Source: Mesostigma viride
Taxonomy: Eukaryota; Streptophyta; Mesostigmatophyceae; Mesostigmatales; Mesostigmataceae
NCBI GenBank assembly: GCA_009746045.1
Contig: RPFO01001370.1
Span: 79,384 to 143,383 of the forward strand
Direction: 5' to 3'
DNA length: 64,000 bases
Shown here piece after piece: positions 33,107 through 43,793 of this stretch (positions are counted from its first letter, which is position 1; every line of letters starts with the position of its first letter). The translations under genes were made by a program, and so were the position numbers. The notes beneath the pieces were generated by a model. It saw nothing but the letters and a program-made list of their open reading frames with translations. It made no database searches and was not told the DNA's origin.

Positions 33107-34798
33107 ATGGATGCTGATGAGAGTGGACTCATGGCAGATGAGGCCTGCCAGGTGGTAGGGGCTCCAGCAGTAACCCCTACTGACCGTAAAGCTGCCCCAG
33201 TGAGCAGCAGTAAAAGTGCCCCTGTTTGTGGCATTCCTATCCATGCCTGGAATAAAAAGAGTACCCCAGAGGGAACTCTTCCTGTAAATAATACATGTGG
33301 ATCTGCTCCTGGTTGTAGACAGATGCCACATGGTGTTGCCCAGGTGAGCAACGTATCTGTGAACAATACATGTGGTGCAGCTCCTGTTTGTAGCCAAGCA
33401 CCCATTGATATTGTTAACAGTCAAGCTCCTCAGAGCAATAATCCTTGTTATATTGATAATAAAAACTTGGACTCTTGCTCTGCCAGGAACGTGGATGCCC
33501 GTCCATGTCCTGAAGAGCCTGAGCCTAATGATTGTATTAATCTTAGGACTCTGGCTAAGAGTTTGCATGATGCCTGTGGCCATGGAAACAATGCCATTAG
33601 GCTTGTTCAAGCCATTAATAACAAGGCTCTCTGGCAGGCTTATCAAGATGTCAGAGAACATTGTGTGTGCCAATTGTGTGCTAACAAGCCTTCCAAACGT
33701 CATGCAAAGCATCCTGCAGATGGTAGGGGTAATCTACAAGCTGATATCCTCTACTTCACCAATTACAGGCAATTGCCTTACTTGGTGGCTGTGGATGAAT
33801 GGTCAGGCTACATTGGAATTGAACCTATGGCAGCAGGGGATGAGAATACTCTCCATGCCGCAGTTCTTGTTATTCTGCAGAAGTTTGCAGTTATTCATAA
33901 GCTGCAGATGGACTTGCAGTTTAACTGCCTGACCAAATACTCTGATCTGCCTTTCCTAAGGATTGTGGGTCGTGAAGATCACCAAGCCCAAGGCAAGGTT
34001 GACAGATATATACAGGAGCTTAAGAAGTTGGTAATATCCGGGGACTATCCTGAGATGTTTAAACCAACTTTTGCTGTCAGGTGTTTGGGTGCTGCAAAAG
34101 TGGAAAACACCATGAACAACCGTTTTCATACTATCAAGGTGCGTGGTGTTCCACGGCTGGTCTCACCTCGTGGACTAGCAGGTGGCCTCTACCCTGATGA
34201 CATCATGCAGGCATGGAGTAAGCAGAGGTGGGCACAGTATGCTCATCTCTGTGAAAAGGATAAACAGAGAGGAGAATCATTAAAATTTGAGGTGGGAGAC
34301 CAGGTGATCTTCCACAAAGAAAATGCTCCTGGTAAACGTGGTTATTGGCAGGGTCCAGGGACCATAACCTCAGTTGACCTGGAGATGAAAACTGCTGATG
34401 TGGTCTGGAATGGGACCACTTATCATCTGGCTTGGAATAGATTGAAGAGAGATCCAATGAACGTTCAAGAAAATCCCCTGGAAATTATGGCCCCTGAAGA
34501 GGCACTTGGATCTCCCAATCTTTCCTGTCCACCTTTGGCCAGTGAACAGGCTGGACTCCAACTACCAGAAAGGGCGGCCTCCCATCAACTGGAGCCTACT
34601 ACTCAGCAAGCTCAGCCTAAGACATTGACTGGGATATCACAGGATGATATGGATGAAGCTGACTTGTTGGATAATAGGGTGTCTGATCAGCACCGGAAGC
34701 TCCGGCCGTTGGAACATGGGCTTGAGACCCCTGGGCAGGTGGATAACATTGTCCATCTTCCCAGTAAAAGTCCTAAATTTAGGACCAAGTGGAATTAA
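33107..34798 (+). pseudogene. Copia pol copy B, 5' part (integrase), interrupted
   Basis: Matches copy A from residue 1 to GLETPGQVDNI (about 547) and then runs into a 1772-bp insertion at 34750, where 16 foreign codons end in a stop. It contains the integrase zinc finger, the D213/D269/D299 core and the SH3-like tail, as in copy A. The continuation starts at 36527. Because copy A lacks the insertion, the DNA element arrived after the two copies existed. Confidence 0.9.
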
Positions 34799-36521
34799 AA
34801 AATATATATGCAAACATTAAAATTTGACCCTGGCATTCGTGCCCATGACAGAGAACACACTTTTTTAGTTTCTATCAAAAACCTGGGGTCAAATAATTAC
34901 ATTTAGTGCATGAATGGGCCCTGCCACCTGCCAGACCTCAAAGTGCGAATTTGGCCAAAATGTGGGTTTTAGGACCATTAGGACCAATTATTGTCAACGC
35001 ATGACCATGCTATCCACACGGTCCCTTGAGCATCTTACAAGCGCTAGGGGACCCTACGAGGCCTTGGGATGGCGGGGCAGCGTATAACAAGGCCATACCC
35101 TGCTGTGGCTGCCTCTATATATACGCGTGATTAACGGTGTCACAGATGGTGCAGGTAATGCAATATAGGGTTGCATGGTTGCTGAGGTTGCCCGGCTTGA
35201 ACATGGCCCACCCCTTGCGGTAAACTTTCTCTAAGCATATGCCAAACCTTCTTTGACATCACGGACATGCTGGCCACCACCCAGCGATGAAAAAACATTG
35301 CATTTGCATTGCAACTAACACATGAATGCAGCCAAATCAAGTTACAAAACAACGTTGTGCTAACATGCAACGCTTTGTGAGCGAATTCAGGGTGCATGTA
35401 ACACGTAAACCATACTGTATATACTGTCTGAGAACACCCTGAACGACTGCAGGCCATAGGACCATGGTTTATAACTAACACATGAGTAAAACTGCTCTTA
35501 CGCATGTGTGTTTTAGCTGCAGCGGACGACGAAGATAGAGACGTAAAAAATTGTATGACGTAAACCAACTATGTGTGACAGTTATGTGCACAGAGAGCGT
35601 CCCCTCTTTTTAGGCATAGCTGGCTGACTCAAAACACCACGACAGCGTTGCCAGTTACACTCATGATCTAGGACAACCCGGCACTTACCTGCTACTTACG
35701 TCGCCTCATTCCAGATGGTTGCAAAAAAGTCGCTGAAATCCGCAGCGAGGTCAGCTTTCAGTGAGCTGAGCGCACCAAAGCTGGCCAACCGGTTCGACAA
35801 TGATATAAACCACGCTTGTGCTGCGTTCTAGGTCCAAGAAATACCGAAAGTGAAGACCTATAAGGTGCGCTCGCTGCCCAGCCTGAACGTCCCTAAAACA
35901 TGGTCGACAATGGAAATCGGGCAAGAATATCACGGCCCAGGCGCTCCCATGTCAAATACTCCGTTTCTAAAGTCCAGACTATAATAAAAATCGTCCGCAA
36001 AAATTTCCTGGCTTGATTCGCACCACCATTGCTAATACACTAACATGTTTGTGCCAAAATCGACCCTCCGCGAGCAGGCGATCTGCGACCCATTTGTGTT
36101 GTGCCGCTGTGATACAGCGCTACACATAAAAACTTGCGCAGAAAATATTCACAGCCTTTAAGCATAACTAACAACCTTTCGTTTTTGCTACTGGGCGCCC
36201 GAAATGATAAACGCACGTGAAAACGCCGGCCACGATTGTCAGGTCGCCATATCCACCTCACTTCATTCCCGCACCCACTTTTTCGCTCCAAAATCGGTTA
36301 TATTTTTGGTCGAGGTACCTACTTTCCCGCCATTATACCCGGTACCCGGGTACGGAATCCGGGTACCATGTGCCGGTACCACGGGTCGGGTACATCATGC
36401 CGGGTACGGTCCACATGGGGTACGGTCCATATAGTGACCCCCCCCCCCGGTACCTCGGTTATAGTGACCACTAGGACGATTTAGGACAAAGTCCTAAATT
36501 TAGGACCGTGGGATGATTAAC
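34750..36521. mobile_element. Unclassified DNA element, 1772 bp, 5-bp TSD
   Basis: The element interrupts copia pol B and duplicates AACAT (34745-34749, 36522-36526). Both ends carry the 16-bp palindrome GTCCTAAATTTAGGAC (34770-34785 and 36491-36506). Outside this is a weakly inverted ATC(T/A)TCCCA segment. Additional TTTAGGAC/TAGGACCA motifs occur near both ends. About 36317-36456 is rich in GGTACC and CGGGTAC motifs. I see no transposase, so it is probably non-autonomous; the superfamily is undetermined. Confidence 0.75.
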
Positions 36522-36526
36522 AACAT

Positions 36527-38816
36527 ATTTCAGTCTGAACAGCCAAAGCTTGGATCCAATTACCCTGGTAATAAGCCATTGCCCTTGGAGACTGATGGGA
36601 TTCCAGCCCAAGGAAGACAAGCTGAGGAGGGGTTGTCCAGGTTGAACACTCAGCTCGGCAAGAGAGGCAATCCTCAAGAGCTTCGGGATATTGTAAAGAA
36701 GCTCAAGCCCTCACTAAAGATTGCCAAAATAACTTCTCTTCTAGAGAAGGGCATGGACCTTGATGGCTTTGATGTGGATACCAAAGCAGAGGTCTCTGTC
36801 ACCTCGCCCTTTAATGCTTTGCTGGATAAGTATTCCCTTGAACCCAGTCCATGGACTATTGTCCAAGACTTTGCGGGTAACACTGATCATCAAGTTCTTG
36901 GGAATATCACTATCCCATTCTTGGGTGAGTCTTTGACACTTTGTGTTGTTGATGGCTATAAGGGACCCACTCTCATTGGCCAGCCATTCTTGGTGATGAC
37001 TCCCGGTGTTACCATTGTTGATGGCCCCAATAACACAAAGAGTCTCCTAAAAACCCATTGTGACCCAATTCCTCTGGAATCATTCAGATGTCTCTTGCCT
37101 CTTGAAATGTTCCAGAAGGCAAATTGGAAGACCGCCTGTGTCGGTTCAATAAAAGGAGCAGAATGGGGAAGGGATATACCCCCAGCTTCTGAGCTGGTAG
37201 AACCCGCCCAGCTCAGTGTGACTTCTCTTGGTCTCACAAAAAGGTCATTTGCTGCTCATAGCCCCATGTCCTTTGATGATGTAGACCTGGATTGTCACAC
37301 TTTCGCTGGCCTTGAGGCCTGGCGAGTAGCATTGGCGCGTGCGCTCCAGGAGTGGCAAACGCTGGATGTTTTTGAAGGCATTTCAGAACCTCCACCCAAT
37401 GCTCAAATGCTTCAGTTGCGTTTTGTATGCAAGATGAAGAGCAAGCTTGGTGAGCCTCCCATACCAAACGCACGTCCAGTCGTGACCCAGTTCCATGGTA
37501 CTACAGACTTTGATAAGGAGGAGCTGTACACTCCTGGCCTGTCACATCCTGTTCTCAGGCTTATTCTTAGTCTGTACCTTGGTGCTTTGGACTATGGCTT
37601 GGATTATGGAGCAGAAATTGATGACTTCACCAGGGCCTTTTTGCATGGTGATCCTCAGGTGGCCAGAGCCACTTGGCAAGCTCAAAGACCCTGTTGTGTT
37701 AAGACCCCAGCATGCTGGATAGCTGAAGTAGGTCATCCCTACATGCAGCCTAAAGTGGGCTGGGAAGGACTGGTCAGCAGTCCAGTCATCTGGTATGAAA
37801 CCATTGCTCCTGCCATCCAGGAGAGATGTCAGATGCAACAATCTCATCTTGCTTATTGTCTCTTTGTGGGGCAATCCAAAGGACAACCCACCTGGGCTAC
37901 CTTACATGGAGATGATATGCAACGCATTGGTCCCAAGGGATGGTTGAATGAGACCTATAAAAGGCTCAATGACAAGTCCCCTATTGGTACCAGAGCATGG
38001 TTTAGTAAAAACAGCCAGGTACCTTACTGTGGCATTGGCTGTACCCTTTTCCAGGATGACAAAGGATGGCATCTTAAGCTGCAATCGGCGAAGGGGTATA
38101 AAGAAAAAGTAATAACTCAGTTGCCCAAGAGAGTAACTGAGGAGAATGCCCCTACGGTTAAAGGTCAACTGGGTTGGCTGGCTGCCACAACTAACCCTGA
38201 CCTGGCAGTACAGAGTAGGATGCCAGACTCTGTTGTTGTAGGAGAAGGAAGGAGGCGCCTGGAGAGCTGCCTCAATGAATCTCCTGACTTGGTGTTGTCC
38301 GGTGTAGACTGGCATGGGCGCATCATCATAGACGCCTACACAGATGCTAGCCAAGAGTCTAGATCTGCCAACAAGATTGGTGCCAGAGCCGGATGCCTGA
38401 TCACCATCAGGAATGAAGGCAAACAGCCCTCGTTGGTATACTGGTCCAGTAACCTTCAGAGGAGGCGGTTTGCTGGCATTGACACCGCTGAGTGCAGGGC
38501 ATACGCCATGTGCATTCGCGATGCCATATACATAAGAGAGCTACTCTTATGGTGTCTGAGTCAGATAAGACCTCAACCCGTGATTGATGTCAGGGTTTAT
38601 TGTGATAATAAGCCCGTGGTCTCTTTTATCAAGAATGAGAGGGCCACTACTACTGACTTGGACTACCTTGTGGCAAAGGAGTTGTCCAGCCACTGTATAA
38701 CCATACATCTGCCAGGACACTCAAATCCTGCTGATGCTATGACCAAGCTTCCACGACTGGCCCTTAATGGGTACCAGTTGCTGCGGTCCATGATGGCTGG
38801 GAAACCCTTGTCATGA
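36527..38816 (+). pseudogene. Copia pol copy B, 3' part (RT and RNase H), separated from its start
   Basis: Continues copy A from FQSEQPKLG to the C-terminus MMAGKPLS. The retropepsin-like segment, RT (IDDFTRAFLHG, HGDD) and RNase H (YTDAS, TAECRA, CDNKPVV) are all present without stops. One codon is added relative to copy A (LVMTPGVT against LVTPGVT). It is called a pseudogene only because its 5' portion is cut off by the DNA element at 34750-36521. Confidence 0.9.
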
Positions 38817-39084
38817 GGAGTAATCTGGGAGCCTGAGCCTAATGCTCCTCCTGTAGGTTTTTATCCCCCTGGAGGTTTTGTCCTCTCTGGAGAAGAGGTT
38901 TTCCTTCAGATTTGGGTTTTCCCTACAGCAGGTTACACCAACCATGCAATGATGAGATGCAAACTCCATAAGACCCAAGTGAGTCCCCATTGCCCACATA
39001 TGTGAAAGTGAACTGGCCAGGTGCGGCCGAACATCAATGAATACATCTAAGCCTTATCACTTTCACAAGGGAAAGAATGGCTGG

Positions 39085-39566
39085 AGTTGGTTGGAGACCC
39101 ATCTAGGGTCCACATGGGTCCTCAGAGATAGAGGATCTTGTACAGATTACTACAATATACTTTATTGTAGTATTGGGCCAATGGCTGTACTTCACTAGTA
39201 CTCGCCAATGGGATAACGCCACGTAGAATATGTGGGCGTCTCCCAGGCCTCCACGTCACCGGCTGGTCAAGGGCCGGTGTAGTACTGTCAATAGGACTGA
39301 GCCGACTATCGGCCTATTATGTATGCGCATCTGCCTTGGTACCTCCTAGAGGATTCTAGAAGTATCTAACACGCGGCATGCACTGAACTACACGGAATGC
39401 ATGTCCACGTAGGATATTCAGCAAGACTGATGAAGGTGCCAAGCGCAATAGAATATATGCGCAACGAAGACGAATTATGCAGCAACGACAATAACGTATG
39501 AGAACAATAAACACAACGTTCATTTCATGCTTTCTGATTTACATCGCATTCCATTTATTTGCAACT
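39085..39566 (+). repeat. Copia LTR2 (482 bp), internal
   Basis: Plus-oriented copy matching LTR1. It serves as the 3' end of pol B and is followed directly by a gag start codon at 39578. Only 11 bp separate LTR and gag ATG, which leaves no room for a standard tRNA primer-binding site there. Confidence 0.9.
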
Positions 39567-39577
39567 TTTTCATTGCA

Positions 39578-39773
39578 ATGTCTTCGGACGACAATCTTTC
39601 AGAGCAGAGGTCTGGCCCTGGTGAGCACGGACCGGCTCAATTTTCTGTCGACCCTGGCCCAGGCGAGCACAGGGATGACAATAAGAATATGTCCGACCAG
39701 CCCCGGGAGGAGGGCTGCGGGCAGGGAAGTACTAGTAGTGACAACCAGGTGCGGCCGAACATCAATGAATACA
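39578..39773 (+). pseudogene. Copia gag N-terminal fragment
   Basis: Begins MSSDDNLSEQRSGPGEHGPA, hydrophilic and disordered-looking, and ends at NEYK where LTR3 starts. Its last part (GGTGCGGCCGAACATCAATG) is also present just before LTR2 and LTR1 (about 39019-39043 and 28405-28430). This may be the microhomology or captured sequence involved in the rearrangement. Confidence 0.7.
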
Positions 39774-40265
39774 AGTTGCAAATAAATGGAATGCGATGTA
39801 AATCAGAAAGCATGAAATGAACGTTGTGTTTATTGTTCTCATACGTTATTGTCGTTGCTGCATAATTCGTCTTCGTTGCGCATATATTCTATTGCGCTTG
39901 GCACCTTCATCAGTCTTGCTGAATATCCATCATATACGTGGACATGCATTCCGTGTAGTTCAGTGCATGCCGCGTGTTAGATACTTCTAGAATCCTCTAG
40001 GAGGTACCAAGGCAGATGCGCATACATAATAGGCCGATAGTCGGCTCAGTCCTATTGACAGTACTTACTACACCGGCCCTTGACCAGCCGGTGACGTGGA
40101 GGCCTGGGAGACGCCCACATATTCTACGTGGCGTTATCCCATTGGCGAGTACTAGTGAAGTACAGCCATTGGCCCAATACTACAATAAAGTATATTGTAG
40201 TAATCTGTACAAGATCCTCTATCTCTGAGGACCCATGTGGACCCTAGATGGGTCTCCAACCAACT
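39774..40265 (-). repeat. Copia LTR3 (492 bp), outer 5' LTR
   Basis: Minus-oriented, in direct orientation with LTR1. It is 10 bp longer than LTR1 and LTR2 owing to two small insertions (near 39930 and 40063). TCCCC follows at 40266-40270. Confidence 0.9.
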
Positions 40266-40348
40266 TCCCCCCCTCACACCACAATCCAAAGCACCTTCCA
40301 TGCTCTTCCCCCATCCTTCCCCATCCTCTTCCTGCACAGCTCTGTTCT

Positions 40349-41515
40349 TCACAGGCTATACCAATCCCCATTCACACCATCCTTGCCCCTGGTCCCAAAC
40401 AAGGGAAACTGCTCCACCATGTGAACCAAGTCTGGCCAGTTCCTGCTGACCTGCAGCACCATGCACGTCTCTGCAGCCCCTGCTGCCATCTGGGCAACAT
40501 AACGCAGGCATGTCCCTGGGTAAGAGAGAAGCACCACAGACTGGCTCTCAGGATCCATCACCCAAGTAGAAGATGTCTTGTGCCTGCTCACCCATGACCT
40601 GTACGCCCACCAGAACTGAAGAAAGGTCTTGACCACTGACCACTTAGCACCTGTCAAAGGCACCATCACCCTCAATGGGGTCAGACGAACCTTGAGCTCC
40701 ATGGTGAACTTAGGCAACCCTGGGCTGCAGAAAAGGTTGGATGTCTCCAAAGGGAAGCACCCATTGACCGAGCTGGAAGAAGAAGGAGCCAAGTCAAAAT
40801 CTCCCTGCTGCACTGAAAACTCCAACAACTCCATGTAGGAGGCCTCACCCATGCTCACTGGCTGGAACTGCATGAAAGCTCCTTTCAAAGCCTCAGGCAA
40901 GGTGGTCAACATATCCTGCCCCTCTGCAGGTCTCATGTCAATCTCAGGTTCTGGAGTCAAGGCAAACATCCTGTGCAACAGGTGGCCCACAAAAGGAGAG
41001 CCAATCTCATACAGGCTGGTGTGCAACTGAGACAAGACCTCCTCCACATAACCCTCAGGGCTCACTTCCCCCTCCTCCCTGTTAAGGGCAGCCACTGCCT
41101 TGGCCAGCGTCTCACAATGCTCACAAGGTCCCATGCACTTCCTGTGATCCACATAGGCCACCACATTCTTGACAGGTACCACATGACGAGGAATCTGAAT
41201 GATGGGAGTGCTGCTGGAGCTGAGAGCTATGTTAACACCACTCCCCATCTGGGGCTGGGACAAGGACAACCCCTGAAGAAGCTCCTGTAGCTTATCCTGC
41301 TTGGAGATCACTGAATGCAAGAGCTTGTTAATGGTATCCATCTGCTGACCCCTCCTAAGGTCACGCCTGACAATACTGTCAAACAGGGATTCCACATAAC
41401 TCATGGGGTTGGGGGTTTCTGGATGCATACCCGTGACCCCTTCCTCCGTGGTGGCGCCCAGGCCCAAGTTGGGGTACGTGAACTCCTCCTCCATCTGGGA
41501 CCACACAGCATGCAC
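40349..41515 (-). CDS. Gypsy extra ORF downstream of integrase (388 aa), function unknown
   Basis: A long open frame between the chromodomain and 3' LTR, in gypsy sense and the usual env-like position. Visible features: a predicted helical/coiled segment (residues ~40-80, RRDLRRGQQMDTINKLLHSV), a short Cys cluster CMGPCEHC, then a mainly hydrophilic region. I see no signal peptide or membrane anchor, so an envelope role is not supported. It may be a second gag-like or accessory protein. Its length and absence of stops in an otherwise damaged element suggest it was under selection recently. Confidence 0.55.
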   Translation of the reverse strand: MHAVWSQMEEEFTYPNLGLGATTEEGVTGMHPETPNPMSYVESLFDSIVRRDLRRGQQMDTINKLLHSVISKQDKLQELLQGLSLSQPQMGSGVNIALSSSSTPIIQIPRHVVPVKNVVAYVDHRKCMGPCEHCETLAKAVAALNREEGEVSPEGYVEEVLSQLHTSLYEIGSPFVGHLLHRMFALTPEPEIDMRPAEGQDMLTTLPEALKGAFMQFQPVSMGEASYMELLEFSVQQGDFDLAPSSSSSVNGCFPLETSNLFCSPGLPKFTMELKVRLTPLRVMVPLTGAKWSVVKTFLQFWWAYRSWVSRHKTSSTWVMDPESQSVVLLSYPGTCLRYVAQMAAGAAETCMVLQVSRNWPDLVHMVEQFPLFGTRGKDGVNGDWYSL

Positions 41516-41639
41516 GAAGAAACCATTCGTTAGTCCTGAGATACAGGAAGGGGAGCAGTGGTTTGCACCAACTCAATATACCAAGAAGGAAGAGTGACCC
41601 CCTTCTTTTGGCAATACTCCTGGACCACTTCATGGCAGT

Positions 41640-41701
41640 GAGTCAAGTCAGACAACCACAGCCATGTGGCAGTAGACTCTAACTCTCCTTTCCAGTGCAC
41701 C
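41640..41701 (-). pseudogene. Gypsy chromodomain, distal part
   Basis: Beyond the piggyBac-like insertion, the minus strand continues the integrase frame with VHWKGELESTATWLWLSDLT and HCHEVVQEY. This is a chromodomain pattern: hydrophobic strand, W-x-G, then a W-containing loop and C-terminal helix. Chromodomains direct integration towards particular chromatin. The proximal part lies at 43794-43830. Confidence 0.7.
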
Positions 41702-41705
41702 TTAA

Positions 41706-43789
41706 CCCTTCAACTGTCAAAACTCGAACCACGAGAACGGACTGAGTTTGGGTATCTTTGTGCGCCTGAGAGTAACTAGCCAAATAACATTTTCTGGCCC
41801 ACCCTTGGAACCAAGCATGCTTTTATATCAAATAATGTTTGGGAAATTTGGTTGGTCACATATCCATGCCCTACACCTGCTAAAAATAGCACCCCCCTCA
41901 GGGGGGTACAGTGCACATGGGGTTGGAGACATATATAATGCATTATCGACCATTTACACAAATCAGTTGGCCCTGGCCTTTTAAAGGCAGGTTATTATAA
42001 TCATAGACATGCCATCAATGCATTCACAACATGAAATGTCACAAAACTGTGGACGCTAGCTACAAAATGGCCAAAGCCAGCTGGCACCGTTATAACGGTG
42101 CCAGCTGGCAGGGGTATAAATGGTAGCATAACAACACAAAACTTTATTCCAATTGGCATGAAACAACAAGGGATGCCCAATTGGGCATCATGCACCATAC
42201 CCAGGTGATAAAACAAGAGACCATGCCATATAACACATGCCAACATGCCGCAAGGGGCCAAAATGGCACTAGCGCGCGCGTGCGGTATACATAGCGCAAG
42301 ACTAGCCAAGGGTGTAGCTAACTGTCAATTGGGCTACCTGGCTATGTGCCAGACTACGGATTGCGCCTCTGGGTGCGCAGATCCTGCCTCCTACAAGGCC
42401 CTGTCAGCTGGGTGCCAGCTGCCAACGTGCGGGTCGTGCGGCCATTGGCCTCAGCCCATGCGCGGCCAGCCGGGCTGCGGGCTGACAAGGGCTGCATGGC
42501 ACGCTGGCGGCGGGCGTCGTCGTCGTCGACGCCAGCCACTGGCCCAGCGTGGAAGCTGAGATAAGCCAGCATATAAGACACAAGACCATGCTAAAAAATA
42601 GGTGAAAGGCTCATTAATCAAGGCCTCAAGCGCGCGTCAAAGGGGTGGCAAGGAGCTACATCACTAACCCACCCGATGAATGACAAAACACCTCCACGTT
42701 CTTTGCAACAATAAAGAAAACAAAATGAACAAGTTGGTAATGCTTCCATGCAAACAGGTATTGGGTATCTCCATGTTTGTCACATGCAATGGATGCAAAA
42801 TCAGAAGGTGGGCGTTGGCCAGCAAAACAAGAAGCCATGCCTAAAACTGGTCAGAAAAGAACTTGTCTCGGGCTGTTTGAGCCAGGAAAAGCATTGGGTA
42901 ATCACCTTTACCATATTACTAACCAATACCAACCGTTATCACGCTATTTCCGTTGCAGCCTCAGCTAACAGCGACCAAACATGGTCCAAAATCTGCTTGA
43001 CCTGATGGTATTCCACAACTATGACAAGCCGATGCGTAGAGGGAGCAAAACAACAAAATGACAATCACAAGCCCTCGATTATAACCCTGATATTAGTTAT
43101 AAACGATAATACAACCATATACGGTTAACGGAACACGCTAGGAGGCTAGAACGTACCAGGTCGGAACAGCAGATTACCTTTCCTGCGGGAGCCAGCACGC
43201 CCGATTCATGGACGTAGCCTCGAGCCTTTCCTGGCTGCCAATTCTAGCAAATCTGGTTGGGAACAACGTCAAAGGTTTATCCATGCGCAAATACCTCGAA
43301 AATTTCCGCCTAGCAACATGCAGCACTCGCACTGTCACCGCCTGGCCGCTGACATGATTTGCTGCGCCGACCAGCACCCCGATGACCCATCTACGCATCT
43401 TCAAACGTTCCACATGTGGCTGGGGATAAAACGTTTTTAGGACTTGAAAATCATGCCTACAAAATTTGAGTCCATTAGGTAAAGCCATTCTCTCGTACCA
43501 GTCAGTTGCGTGCACCGCCATAGCCGTGCGCGTCAATATTTTTCATGCACGTCGGTCCCGTTGGACCATGGTACCCCCCTAACTTTGCTCAAGCATATCT
43601 CCCTGGCCAGGTGTCCAAAATACGGTCTGAATAGCGCCAGGCATAGCTTACGTCTAGATCTTTCGATCCCCCCAGGTTTGACCGTTAAATTATTATTGGC
43701 GCGGCGCCTGGTTCTGCCACAAACTCAGTCCGTTAGAGTGGCGCGAGTTCAACTGGCGCCACGAAAACGGACTCAGTACAGTTTAAGGG
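41706..43789. mobile_element. piggyBac-like non-autonomous element, 2084 bp, at TTAA
   Basis: The ends read CCCTTCAACTGT and, on the other strand, CCCTTAAACTGT. They are flanked on both sides by TTAA (41702-41705 and 43790-43793). Both ends share a subterminal ACGGACTGAGTTTG. TTAA targets and CCCT...AGGG ends are piggyBac-superfamily hallmarks. Removing the element with one TTAA restores an open gypsy frame through a chromodomain. No transposase ORF is visible. A perfect 34-bp palindrome lies at 42076-42109. Confidence 0.85.
42076..42109. repeat. Perfect 34-bp palindrome
   Basis: Arms of 17 bp beginning GCCAGCTGGCACCG meet with no loop and are exact reverse complements. It lies near the left end of the piggyBac-like element. 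Confidence 0.9.
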
Positions 43790-43793
43790 TTAA

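Larger units (their letters stand above)
27882..40265. mobile_element. Ty1/copia complex: three LTRs, two pol copies in head-to-head inversion
   Basis: One 12.4-kb insertion in the gypsy interior, flanked by the 5-bp duplication TCCCC (27877-27881, 40266-40270). Order along the plus strand: LTR1 (minus), pol A (minus, 32561-28632), gag C-terminus A (minus, to 32701), gag C-terminus B (plus, from 32702), pol B (plus, split at 34750-36521 by a DNA element), LTR2 (plus), gag N-terminus (plus), LTR3 (minus). Arms A and B appear nearly identical in protein; B's pol has one extra Met. The plus-strand part (gagC-pol-LTR-gagN) equals a permuted one-LTR circle opened in gag. Outer LTRs are direct repeats, as in a normal element. 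Assembly artefact is possible for the palindrome, but the unique DNA insertion in B argues that both arms are real. Confidence 0.9.

Noticed and set aside
27885-40262. Copia LTR boundaries drawn at TG...CA
   Set aside because: With TG/CA ends the flanking bases do not form a direct repeat. Moving out three bases to AGT...ACT gives TCCCC on both sides, and all three LTRs share these bases.
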